Positions 53,951-64,000 of a stretch of 64,000 nt of DNA are shown in pieces. Each line of letters opens with the position of its first letter. The stretch's first letter is position 1. The position numbers and the translations under genes are program-made. Origin of the DNA: Hymenopellis radicata (lineage: Eukaryota; Basidiomycota; Agaricomycetes; Agaricales; Physalacriaceae); NCBI GenBank assembly GCA_015501595.1, contig JADNRX010000299.1, positions 1 through 64,000 on the forward strand, read 5' to 3'. A model generated the notes under the pieces. That model saw nothing but the letters and a program-made list of their open reading frames with translations. It had not been told where the DNA came from and searched no databases.

Positions 53951-55240
53951 TTACACGTAGTCAGAGAAAAAGGCGTGGTTGCTAAACAACAGAGTCAATA
54001 ACACGACAATTGAGAAGCACGGAAAACCAACTCAGCGTTCAAATAAGCCTTTGCAGGGCTACTGCTCGCCAGCGACTTGCAGGCGCTCTCACCTGTAAAA
54101 GACTTGGATTAGGGTACACCTCTTCCAACACTCAAACAACACATACCATAAGCATAATCATCCGTACCCAAAAACTTCCGGAAGTGGGTCCCCTCATGAA
54201 TGATCGTGTCCGCCCGGCTGCCAGAGCCAGTGGCCGGCGCATTCCAGTAGTATCCGCAGAGGTACACCTCGCCGTAGCTGGACGGGTACACATACGCATA
54301 CGTGTCCGAATCCGTGCAGGTGCAGTCGTACCACCAGCTCGCGGGCTCGCTCACGAGCGTCTTGAACGACGCCACAGTGCCAGAGTAGCGCGAGGACGCA
54401 AAGGTGCCGTACCACGTCGTCTGGAGCGTGCTGCCGGAGGGGTTGCTCTGCAGGTGCGAAACGGAAGTCGCTGGCGAGCGTGGATGCGGCGGAGATGGCC
54501 GCGGTGTTCTGCGTCTGGCGCGTGCTCGAGCAGGAGTTGTAGGACGCGCGTTTGGACAAGCCTCTGCGACCGAGACCGCGGCGCGCCCCGGCGGCAGTGC
54601 CTCCGAGCGAGCTGGGGGCGAGCGCCTTGGCGAGGACAGAGTGCCCGTGAGGCGGAGGCTGGCGGTTGACGAGGTTGCCTCGATAGTGGTAAGGCTACCG
54701 TCTTCCTCGATGGCGTGGAACGAGGTCAGCGGGGTGACGGTAAAAGCGCCTTCACCCGCGGAGGTAAAGTTGTAGAAGTTGCCCACTTTGAAAAAAAGAG
54801 TGTATCAGCAAGTGAATGAGATGTAAGGTGCACAAAGTATACCTTCATGGGTAACGTCGACACTCTCGCCGGCGGCGAGGACGGTGACGGATTTCTCGGC
54901 CTTTTGGGCAACGACCTCAGGAATATATCGTACGGCGACGCCGGTAAAGTCGGCTTCGACGCCGCTCTCTCCGGTGATGATAAACGACTGGGTCGCCCAG
55001 GAGCTCAATACAGTCCTGGGGTCGTTCAAGAGCGTTACAGTTTCATCCCCAGTGTTGGTGATAGTGGTAACGACCTCCAATGCGCTGACATCAGTCAGAC
55101 TCGCCGGTGCTGTAACGTTCATGTTACTGAGATGAAGCAAGTGATAAAACGAGATACACACCATAGGTGGAAATGGACAGCGACTTGGTCGCGGACGCAA
55201 CACCTGCAGAGACAAGCGCGAAGAGGGCTGAAGACAACAT
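53951..55240 (-). CDS. Secreted M35 (deuterolysin-type) metalloendopeptidase with compensating frameshifts
   Basis: Asp-zincin family; fungal members, including Lys-specific ones from mushrooms, act outside the cell. Signal peptide MLSSALFALVSAGVASA from ATG 55240. Pro-region: LEVVTTITNTGDETVTLLND. Mature domain: KRASYNSCSSTRQTQNTAAI, WYGTFASSRYSGTVASFKTL, the zinc site IIHEGTHF and third-ligand motif GTDDYAYG; introns then lead to ESACKSLASSSPAKAY and DNHAFFSDYV with stop at 53951. The segment from about 54640 to 54463 (end of pro-region and start of mature domain) is in another frame: one base is missing near 54638-54645 and one extra C appears at 54463-54464. The outer frame stays open, so a protein with about 60 altered residues could still be made. 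Confidence 0.82.
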
Positions 55241-58195
55241 TGCAGCGGTGCTGCATCCTTTCTGTCCTTCGTCCTTTTATCGTCGCGTCATATGCTTCTC
55301 GTGCCATACGGTCCACTAGAACGCGCGCGAGGTTTCATGTGGTGTCGTCTTCCCTAGACCAGAAGCATATGGAGGTTTACCAATAGATGACGACGGCCTG
55401 GTTGGGAATCAGAGGTGATGAATACAAAGCCGTGATGCCAAGAGTTCGCATGCGGGTGGGTTGAGCAATCCGTAGGGTTTCCTTGTGCTATGAGCGTAAT
55501 CGATTCAACGCCGCACTAGAAAGTCCTGAGAAGTCAAAGAAGGACCATTTGCTTTGGATAAGGCCATACCTGTAGCTTGTGCAATTTCGACTCTGGGCTC
55601 TGTTGACGAGGCCGGCAGCGATAAGTGCGAAGATTTATTGCTCTCAAAGCAGCCTCCGTCTTACCTTCTCTTTATCGATCCTTTTCGTTCGTAAATGACC
55701 TCCCTCTTGCCGACTCTCCCTTGTCTTCCTCGGTCGTCCCAGTCCCTTCAGCTCCCAGTTTAATCCACAATTTTTCATTTGATCTGCCTCTTCTCAGCTT
55801 TGGCATTCTGGAATGCAAACCTGTTTGCAGTTAGCATATAATTCATCTGGGAATGGGGCCTTCATCACACCTTCGATTGACTAATTCGCAGCGCGCAAAC
55901 TGTTAACGTATCCTGTGTTTTTATGGATGACTTGTTCCATTTATCTATTGAGAACTTGTCTGCAGCTGGTCAGGAAACAAAACGAGATCACTTTACCTTG
56001 ACAAATTGGAGAGCTGGCGTCCCGTTCAACTGTTCGCGTTTTCGAGAAGTTCTGAGGCAGCAGCCAAGGTAATCTCGTTCGAACGCTATGTTCAATGTTC
56101 ACGATGATGATGGAAATGAGCAAGCCACGGCGATCGGGCCGGGAGCCGTGATTCTTCTTGGCGCGATTTGCAGCGCGTTATTTAGACGTCGCGACTTTCA
56201 GACGATTCAACCACAGGCTAAATAACGTAGAGGCTATTGAATTAATTCCCTGTCGAGTTCATATATCGTCGTCGGTCGGATTACGCGTCTTGACGCCAAT
56301 TAACAGTTTGGCGGCACAATCCTGCCAATAGACTCGTATATTGTCGACACTTCCGGGAGACGTCTTGAATACATGGGCGGCCATGTTGAGAAACATTCGT
56401 TCTTGAGGTAACGGCGTCCTGTAGCCCTATATAAGTAACTTCAATCAAGCTGGGAAGTACTTGGGGGCCTTTGGCGCTGTGGCTTCTGCCTGTCATACAT
56501 ATATCTTATTTCTATGAATCAGCCGCGATTTGTTTTGCATTTTGGAATTCGGAAAGAGCAAAATAAAGCGCGTTTGTTTCAATCACGAGCAATTTTGCGT
56601 GCAAAGCCTGGGTCAACCATAGGAATAGTTTCTAGCGGACTTCTTACACTGCCTATTCTGAGCGGACTTTCGACCACACTAGATCCCTCCAAGCTGAGAG
56701 AGACGATCAAATGTCACCTTTCGGTCTCACAAGCGAAAGCCTGGAAGGGACCCGACTGTGGCGTCGCGCTTGAACGCGATCAAGCACCTGAAATGGATTG
56801 ATAAGTACCCGAATCAACAGGTGGCACATCTCTCCTGGAACGAACACCCCATTCGCGCTGTCGGTGGTCGAATTCTGCCGTAGCAGAAGTCTGTCAAGAT
56901 TTTTTCATATTTCTTCTCGTTCCTGCAGTCCTTGCAGGGGCGACGAGGCACCGTGACTTTCGTTCTCGTGAATCAACGGCGCGGAGTGGCGCTCTCTCGG
57001 GTTGCAAGACGGGGACGGCGGGAATGCCATAAGTAGTAGATTGGGCATACCAACATGAAACTTGCTGAAAGAACAGGTGTGTTACATGTATAATTGGATG
57101 AAGTTCACAAATTCCAATACAAGCCTGTTGGAAAAAAAAATTCAGTATGGGTCTTTATTGATGAATTGTAGTAAGTACCTGGACCTACTGCTTGAAAGAG
57201 CTCCTGAGAAATGCAGAGCATGCTACCTAGATCCTTTCGTATCCTGTCGGGTTGAGGCGTTGAATGTGATACACAGGGGTGCAACACCGTAGGTTACTTT
57301 GGTCTATGCATAGTAGCGGATGCTCTCCCGTACGTGTTGGTCAAGCTCAGAACGAGTATTAAGTACGCACCCGAGTGCACCGCGGCAGAGCTGGGGTTAC
57401 TTACAACGCGTCGCTACACCCCGCACTCGAATACAACACGTCAGGGAACGCTGCTCGCCTGGGCCCTGCCTCATGGTGTGGTCGGTATTCGAATACAAAG
57501 TTTGAATAAGCTTCGTCGACGTGCCACAGGTAGATTTGAGAGTAGAGATTGAAGCCGTGGAAGCAAGCTATTTCCATAAGTACTGGCGCGCCAAAGATCT
57601 GTCGAACGCAAGGTCGAAAGCAGCATCTAGACAGCAGATGATCTGGAGGGACATCCAGATCAAACGCCAGATAGGGCGCCAGCTGATAGAGCACACAGAC
57701 GCCACATACAAACGGGGAAAGTTAGGTTCCTCCTAACTTATCGCTAAGCGAGCAGAAGCAGGTGCAAGGTCAAGCATGTTGATTGAAGGGTCTCCTATGA
57801 CCTAGACGCAAATGTCGTGTACGTTGAAAATAGACAAGGTCCGGTAAACGCCGAATATCCTGCTTATCTAAATGAATCTTTCTATTCTTACTCTACTTCC
57901 GCTCTGCGCCATTGCATCTCTTACTCAACTCTTACCTCTCTATCCTACGCAAAACTCGTCTTCAATCTTTTACTTACCTGGCTTCAATTAACTGTTGACT
58001 TTGGCAGATATCTCGCCGAGGGTCCACTTCTGGACCCATGATCCGAAGAATGTGTCGGGTTTTGATGGGCTCCCCATTCTGTTCCTGTTAGTGTGGAACT
58101 TATCAGCTGGAACGTGAAGCGCGACGGCATATAAGCCCTAGAAGCATGCTGAAATCCGTTTGGCTCTCTTCCCCGCTTCCCAGCCTCACACGACC
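55241..58195. other. Three kilobases without a supported gene
   Basis: Short ORFs only. Candidates I looked at (56514-56801 plus; 57401-57694 minus; 57521-57736 plus) have no motif or exon structure. The final part is the upstream region of the transporter at 58196. Confidence 0.35.
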
Positions 58196-59983
58196 ATGGA
58201 CTCCCCCGCTGCCGACCAGGAAAAAGGATACGGCAGTTCCAGCGATGACGGCCACGGGCCCGCTATCTACGAGCAGCACAAAGGCCTCAAGGGACTCTAC
58301 TATAACCCCATCACACAGGTATGTTTTTCACGGAAATTTTACATGGGTGCTGATCGGCGTGCAGGTCAGCATGCTGGGATTCGTCTGTTTCATGGGTCCG
58401 GGACTGTTCAACGCGTTGAACGGTCTCGGCGCCGGCGGCCAGGTCGACTCGGAGACCAATTCGAATGCCAACACTGCGCTGTACGCAACTTTTGCGGCCA
58501 TGGCGTTCTTTGCTGGGTGCGTTTCTCTTTTAGTATTACACTTGCATTCTGAATATGATATCAGATCGGTCAACAACATGCTTGGTCCTAAATTGACACT
58601 GCTTCTGGGCAGTATGGGCTACTGCTTGTACATCGGCTCCTACCTGTACGTCTGTTCATCATTTTGACACACCTCGGAACTCAGTGCCCTAGTGCCATGA
58701 ACATCCACCCTAATGCGGGCGGTTTCGTCGTCGCCGCGGGTGCTATTCTTGGCATATGCGCTGGTCTCCTCTGGACCGCCCAGGGCTGCCTCATGATGAG
58801 CTATCCGACTGAATCGCAAAAGGGCAAGTTTATCGCCATCTTCTGGTCCATATTCAACCTCGGCGGTGTCGTCGGTGCTGCTGTTGCGTGTGGGCGTAAC
58901 TGGCACTCTACGGTACGTGCTTCGATTTTTGTTGTTTCGCGTATTTACAGTAGGTCTTAGGCCGGTAATGTCGATAACGGAACCTACATCGGGTTCCTCA
59001 TCCTCACTTTGATTGGTGTCTCGATCCCTATGGCCATGGCGGACCCCGACAAGATGATTCGCTCGGACGGTACCAAGGTCACAACGCCCCGCCAACTATC
59101 CTGGAAGACAGAAATAATGGGACTCTGGATTACTCTCCGCACCGACCCCATGATCCTCCTTCTCTTCCCCATGTTCTTCGCCTCGAACTGGTTCTACACG
59201 TGGCGTACGTCATTTCACTCTAGAGCAAACCTTGTCTCAAACACTTTGCAGAATTTAGCGGCTTCAACGGTGCCATCTTCACCATCCGTGCGCGTGGTCT
59301 AAACAATCTCCTCTACTGGATCTCCCAAATCATCGGCTCTGTCCTCATCGGCCTCCTCCTCGACCGCCAGTCCATCTCGCGTCGCCTCCGCGCGTACTCA
59401 GGCTGGACCGTCCTCTTCCTCATGGTGTTTGTCGTGCACATCTGGGGATACTTTTATCAGAAGCAGTACACCCGCGCAACGGCCGACCACAGCATCGACA
59501 TTTACGACAAGCAGTATGTCGGGCGCGTGTTTTTCTACATCTTTTGCGGTCTGCTCGACGCGATGTGGCAGACGACGTCGTACTGGCTGATGGGTGCCAT
59601 GTCCAACGACCCGTCGAAGCTTGCCTTCTTTGCTGGATTCTGTACGTGGCCTTGTTACCCTCTCGCAATCTCGATCCTGACTGCCGAATAGATAAATCCA
59701 TTCAATCGTCGGGTGGTGCGGGCATTTGGCGCGCGGATGCCGTCGGTATACCATATATGAACATGTTCATCTCGACTTGGGCACTCCTTGCTGGAGGTCT
59801 TGTATTCGCCATGCCCATGATCATCCTCCGTGTCAAGGACCACACCGAGCTCGAAGATGAGGCTATGTGAGTTCTATCTGTATGCATATCAAACAGCAAT
59901 TGATTGGCATTAGTGCGCGCATGGACGAAACGGGACATGTCATGACTACGGAGGTGGCGAAGGAGCGCGGCGTCGCTGCCTAA
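58196..59983 (+). CDS. UNC93-like major facilitator superfamily protein
   Basis: ATG 58196 starts MDSPAADQEKGYGSSSDDGH, a polar N-terminus before the first helix (VSMLGFVCFMGPGLFNALNG). Family landmarks: LGSMGYCLYIGSYL, GGFVVAAGAILGICAGLLWT followed by AQGCLMMSYPTESQKGKFIA, IFWSIFNLGGVVGAAVA, FFASNWFYTWQ, and YVGRVFFYIFCGLLDAMWQT. The C-terminal half contains FISTWALLAGGLVFAMP and ends TTEVAKERGVAA. About eight exons; all junctions tested are in frame. Fungal UNC93-like proteins have twelve helices and no well-established substrate; a membrane transporter role is inferred from the fold. Confidence 0.88.
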
Positions 59984-60711
59984 GAATAGCGTATACCCTT
60001 GTGTATATCTGTTTTGATATTTGTAGAGATATGAATGGACGAACTTTGGGACATTTTGATTCGTGCGAGATAACACCGGGACGGTTCTTCGCAGATCGAC
60101 TCTATTGTGCTATTATCCCCGAGTATATAATGATCCTTGTTCCGAAGATATCTCGGGGAAGCAAGTACTCAACAAGTACTCCTGCATTCGGCTACAAGGA
60201 CGTGAGACTGTGGACCCACACGAGATGGGCTCGGGATGGATGTTATTGTTGGTTTCGCCGGAGCTGACTTTGATAGCTCGAGATGATTGTGGAATCATCG
60301 AGGCTTCTCGCACAACCAACAAATGGGCAGTTGACGATGTGGAGGGCGAAGAGGACTTACTCTTCCTCAGTCATTGTCCTTGCACGGCTCCTCGCAGAGA
60401 CTGTCCTTACAACAGTCCCTACCACGGCTCTCCTCGAATAGCGCCATCCTTCGCACTGGGAGCGCGTCGCTACAAGAGCGAACGAGGGGAAAATGACGGT
60501 GGGGCGTTCAAAGGAGACGCGATGGAAATGGCGGCCAGCGAGAAGACGGAGATGACGTTGAATAGCATGCTTGGAGTTCAGGTGCGAAATATAATAAAGA
60601 AATAAAATTGAACTTGGCAGAAGAGAGGGAAACATCGGTAGATTGAAATATGACTATTCTTGATAACAAGTTGAGAAAACTACAGCCTAACCTGGTTTTC
60701 CGGCGACTGTA
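59984..60711. other. Intergenic between convergent genes
   Basis: A 180-codon plus ORF (60063-60605) starts 80 nt after the transporter stop and has no motif or codon pattern that supports it. I treat the region as 3' flanks. Confidence 0.35.
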
Positions 60712-62197
60712 CTATGCATACTCGCCGGTGCTGCGAGATTCCTGCGCGATTGTCAGTGCAATTCCACCGAGAAAGTCACGACGTACACCCACGATCTTCA
60801 TCTCGACACAATCATCAGTGTCTCGCTCACGGAAGACCTCTCTTTTAATCGAAACAGCAGGGCGAATGATGCCAGAGTGGCCGCTGCCTGAAACTATGTC
60901 ATCACGCAGGACGAAACTCGGAATCGACACCATGTCTGAACAGGACGTGTATGTCGCGCGTCCACCCACAATTCGGAGACGCGAGTTCAGAACCATGAAC
61001 ATCATGTTGCCGTAAAGTTTTGGGACCAAAAGGGCAATGCATCCGTAGTACATGGTGCCTGGAAACACGAAGAATAGGATGAGACCAGTAAGAGCTGCGG
61101 CAGCTAGAGGCATGAGCAGTCAGCATGCCAGAAGGTGTCCCATGAAATACGACGCACCAGTCACAGTTCCCGTCTCGACAGTCAGACGAATCAGCTTTGA
61201 GAGCAGAACTTGAGTGTGGCGAAATCCAGTGTCCTTTTGCAAGAGCTGGAAGCATGTTTAAAATGTCTGGTGCGGACCGAAATGAAGAAACCTACATAGT
61301 ATGTCATGCAGATTGCAATAAGGATGTCGGCCAAGGCAGCGGCGGCGCCCCAAACCTTTTTGAACAGGTTAGCTTGGATACAAGAGTTCTTTTGTACGTA
61401 CGCCGACCGCCTCAGATGTCCTTTGGTTGTTGAGCAGAGCAAGGTTTCCAGCTGAAATGATTGAGGTCAAGGACGCGGGCGTTCAGGAAATATCTCGAAC
61501 CTTGCCAGACAAAAGCAGCAACCACGAAGGCGGCAATGGAGCTGGTCAGTGCAATCTGGGCGAGGTCAGATTGTGTACACACAGGCAGAGCGGAAATCCA
61601 CTTACAATCACGATTAACACAGGAACTACGTAGGTTTTCGAAAGGACATGAATGCGATATGCATAGAACGATTGTCCAACAAATGCCACTAGAAGATCTG
61701 TTAGAAATGAAAACCTTTCCCTGTCGGGTACATACCCACTCCGCTCATGACAGGAACAGAAAACCAGAACAAGTGGACATCTGTAAGTGCCTGTAAATCG
61801 CCAAAACCGGACCCAAATACTGCAAATGCATCATGTGCGACGAGGATGGTCTGCACCAGTTCGAGGGTGTAGGTACCGTAGACAAGACATTTGGTAAACA
61901 GCCTATCCTTTGGAAAGGCCTCATAGTAGATGTCTACGAGGAGTTAGTCGCACTTACGAATGACAAGGTAAATCTTACAGAATTGCACCGTGAGAGTACC
62001 AAAGAGACAGCCATGCAGGAAGTAACCAATAATCTAAGTCACAAAAGGTCAGATAAATCGTCCAACAGTTGCAGGAATGCGTGCCGCAGGACCGGATCTA
62101 TCAGCGCGCGTTCAACAGCCTCTCCAAAGCAACGAAAACGGGCAACTCACAGCTGGGAAATCTCGAAGCCTGGAGGCAGAAATTCGACTGGAATCAT
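60712..62197 (-). CDS. DUF6534-type multi-pass membrane protein, second copy
   Basis: From ATG 62197 (MIPVEFLPPGFEISQL) a 110-nt intron leads to IIGYFLHGCLFGTLTVQFCK. Then AFPKDRLFTKCLVYGTYTLE and LVQTILVAHDAFAVFGSGFG, VAFVGQSFYAYRIHVLSKTY, IALTSSIAAFVVAAFVWQG, WGAAAALADILIAICMTYY and LLQKDTGFRHTQVLLSKLIR. The seventh helix and tail are LAAAALTGLILFFVFPGTMY, LYGNMMFMVLNSRLRIVGGR and a polar end SRSTGEYA at 60712. The block order (aromatic helix, K-x-x-TG-x-R before helix six, LNSR after helix seven) is that of DUF6534. It is only distantly related to the gene at 28.3 kb. Function unknown. At least six introns; the junction near 61130 is the least certain. Confidence 0.75.
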
Positions 62198-62504
62198 CGT
62201 CTTGAAGGACGTGGGCAGAGGACAGCAGAAGGTTCAAGGCGCAGGCGGAGTTCCTTAAGTATCGCGCGCATCCTGATGCATTGACCTCGATCAACGTTAC
62301 AGAATACCGGGATTGATGACACGAATCCTGACGTTGATGAACAAGAAGACTGGCTTCGAGGGTATGGAGGACCCGGAATGATGCCGCTCCGAACTACTGC
62401 GACCATCAGTGCGCAATACTGAAATCAAGACCATACGGAACCCAGGATGTGGACAACGCTGAGGACACTCGAAGTGATTCTGACGGTGGAAATGTGAGGA
62501 AGAA

Positions 62505-62690
62505 GAAGAAGAAGAATGACATCCCAGCGATTGGCACTTCAATCGCCGAGTTCTGCACCACGTCACACGTTGCACAGCACCACGGCCGTTGACGGTTTGA
62601 ACGCCACTTGCGAATCTCGCGCCTCGGGACCGTGGTGGGTTTCGAACACTGGCCCTGTCATGGAAGCCAGCATCCGTCTACGGGCAACCA
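62505..62690 (+). repeat. Direct repeat, left copy
   Basis: Shares with 62910-63080 the order: GAAGAA/GGAAGAATG, CATCCCAGC, CACACGTTGC, GCCGTTGACGGTTTGAACG, CCACTTGCGAATCTCGCGC, GGTGGGTTTCGAACACTGG. The left copy has a GAA trinucleotide run and a short insertion after CTCGCGC. Confidence 0.8.
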
Positions 62691-62909
62691 TCGCGCCATG
62701 CCCCGAAGAGCACGACGTGAGGCACATCAAAGCTCGCAGATTCCAACAGCGTCAACCGAGAAAGACCCTGATCGCACTACTGCATTTGTGAACACACAAT
62801 TAGACCTCTATATCCTCACCACCAACACTATCGTTGTCGTCGGCCTCGTTCTGAAGATCAGGATGACCAATAGCATTCGTCGTTGATGGTCACGGTAAAG
62901 TCGTTGAGA

Positions 62910-63080
62910 AGGAAGGAAGAATGTCATCCCAGCCGAGTTCCGCACCACGCGTGTGTCCGGTCACACGTTGCGGAGCACCAAAGCCGTTGACGGTTTGAAC
63001 GCCACTTGCGAATCTCGCGCGGTGGGTTTCGAACACTGGCCCTGCCACGGGAACCAGCACCCATTTTGGACAACCGCCAC
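62910..63080 (+). repeat. Direct repeat, right copy
   Basis: Same blocks as 62505-62690, about 400 bp downstream in the same orientation. The minus strand of both holds TGTTCGAAACCC, similar to an RNA polymerase III box B, but no box A at the right distance. Confidence 0.8.
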
Positions 63081-64000
63081 GACGCGTTGAGGAGCGCCAC
63101 CCCTTGCGTACCGCCGTGTAATGGCTCAACAAGGATAGAACACTGATATATCAAGAGAGCCGTAGAACTTGTAATGCGATTAGAATGTAAATCAGAGTCT
63201 TAGTCTATGGAATGGAGGAGATGACTTCTGTAATACTTACAATCCGTGCAAGCAATGTGTCATAACACATTTCAACCATATGTATGTCGGAGACGTTTGA
63301 ATCCGAGGCATGGATTCGCGGTTGTGGAGGGAAAAGATCCAACTACATAACAATTAGACAGAACGAGAACGTTCGGGCAGCTAAATTTCGAGCACCTTAG
63401 TATTTTACTGATACCCATATCCGTCAAGTTAAGTTCTCTGCCGCCGGGATACGTTCCTTGTAACCTCGCGCTTTCCATTCTGTTTCAAGATGTCCAGGCG
63501 TTTGCCCAGGCCGTTTTGTCTGTTACGAATTGGCTTACCAAAAAAATGGGTTGTTGGGGCCGCGGCGGAAGATATTCGAACTCGTCCGCGGCTACTACAT
63601 GAACAGGTCGATCTAATTCGATAACTGGCATAACGCTTTCATGCCTAACATTGCACACGAGGTATCAGTAAGCACGAATCAATGACCGGAAAAGAAATTC
63701 ACTGACACGGATTAAAGACCGTATATATCATTCTCCATGGCACTAGGCCGACGGTTCCGAGAGCTGCATGTTCATCGCCCGACGGCAAGAAGCACTACTA
63801 GTACATTATCAGTCTTGAGGCGCGAGTCTACGTGGAGGGACAAGAAACGACGCGCGCTGGGAAACGACATTGGTGATTGATTTAGGAAAGGCTGGCACCG
63901 ACGTAGTTAGCAGGTGCATAAATCGTCGACGGTAGACGTCAGGGTCCTTCGTATTACTGGAATGGCCAATTGCCGACGGTCATAACGGTTGCAAGCGCAA
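63081..64000. other. No firm gene at the window end
   Basis: A minus-strand exon-like block at about 63545-63625 reads MPVIELDRPVHVVAADEFEY and ends at a GTAAGC donor; it may be part of a gene I could not trace. Nothing else recognised. Confidence 0.25.

Noticed and set aside
60063..60605. 180-codon plus-strand ORF after the transporter
   Set aside because: No motif, no promoter, mixed composition; it lies in convergent 3' flanks and is probably chance.
62640..62665. tRNA gene
   Set aside because: A T-loop-like TTCGAA core is present, but no acceptor stem, D arm or anticodon arm could be folded around it. The same holds for TTCGAA near 63571.

Overview
The window is nuclear DNA from a filamentous basidiomycete, most likely a mushroom-forming agaricomycete. 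The genes are broken by many short introns, mostly 45-60 nt with GT..AG ends. The gene content fits that group: DUF6534 and related multi-pass membrane proteins, HNH_2 nuclease-domain proteins, F-box proteins, an M35 metalloprotease, small C2H2 zinc-finger proteins and a degenerate LINE with an RNase H domain. I saw no operons, CRISPR arrays, rRNA or convincing tRNA. All gene models are my own splice reconstructions by eye.

Layout. 0-15 kb is poor in intact genes: a broken multi-pass membrane gene (1.1-2.6 kb), a decayed F-box gene (2.9-4.4), a decayed HNH gene (4.8-5.9), uncertain genes at 6.2-6.9 and 7.9-8.6, a conserved hypothetical (10.5-11.0) and the intact HNH paralogue (13.3-14.6). At 15-33 kb there is a zinc-finger gene (15.4-16.3), then a divergent pair of zinc-finger gene plus uncharacterised gene X (16.9-20.0). 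This pair recurs in inverted orientation at 30.4-33.1. Between the two copies lie an intact membrane gene (21.0-22.4), a dienelactone hydrolase pseudogene (22.6-23.2), CAND1 (23.4-27.7) and a DUF6534 gene (28.3-30.3). At 33-46 kb are a tandemly duplicated small gene, leukotriene A4 hydrolase/aminopeptidase (34.8-37.1), a LINE remnant (38.5-39.3), another zinc-finger gene (39.5-40.2), the intact dienelactone hydrolase (40.6-41.8), an acidic protein (42.6-43.5), RNA polymerase I subunit RPA12 (44.0-44.7) and a further zinc-finger gene (45.2-46.0). At 46-64 kb are a ferric-reductase-like gene (47.5-49.8), a head-to-head YOP1/OST5 pair (51.9-53.0), an M35 protease (54.0-55.2), an UNC93-like transporter (58.2-60.0), a second DUF6534 gene (60.7-62.2) and a direct repeat (62.5-63.1).

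The most interesting signal is a local family of five very small two-finger C2H2 genes. They share a tiny first exon and a TATA box 39-48 nt before the ATG. Three of their promoters carry a duplicated block of GTCCAAG half-sites, including the dyad CTTGGAC-N4-GTCCAAG. Two of the five coding sequences (15.4 and 39.5 kb) appear only after splicing and lie in frames hidden by longer spurious ORFs.

A second theme is duplicate-and-decay: membrane protein, HNH, hydrolase, gene X and zinc-finger families each have one good and one damaged copy here. The housekeeping genes (CAND1, LTA4H, RPA12, YOP1, OST5) read cleanly. Some single-base frameshifts (ferric reductase, M35 protease, one zinc finger) could still be assembly errors.
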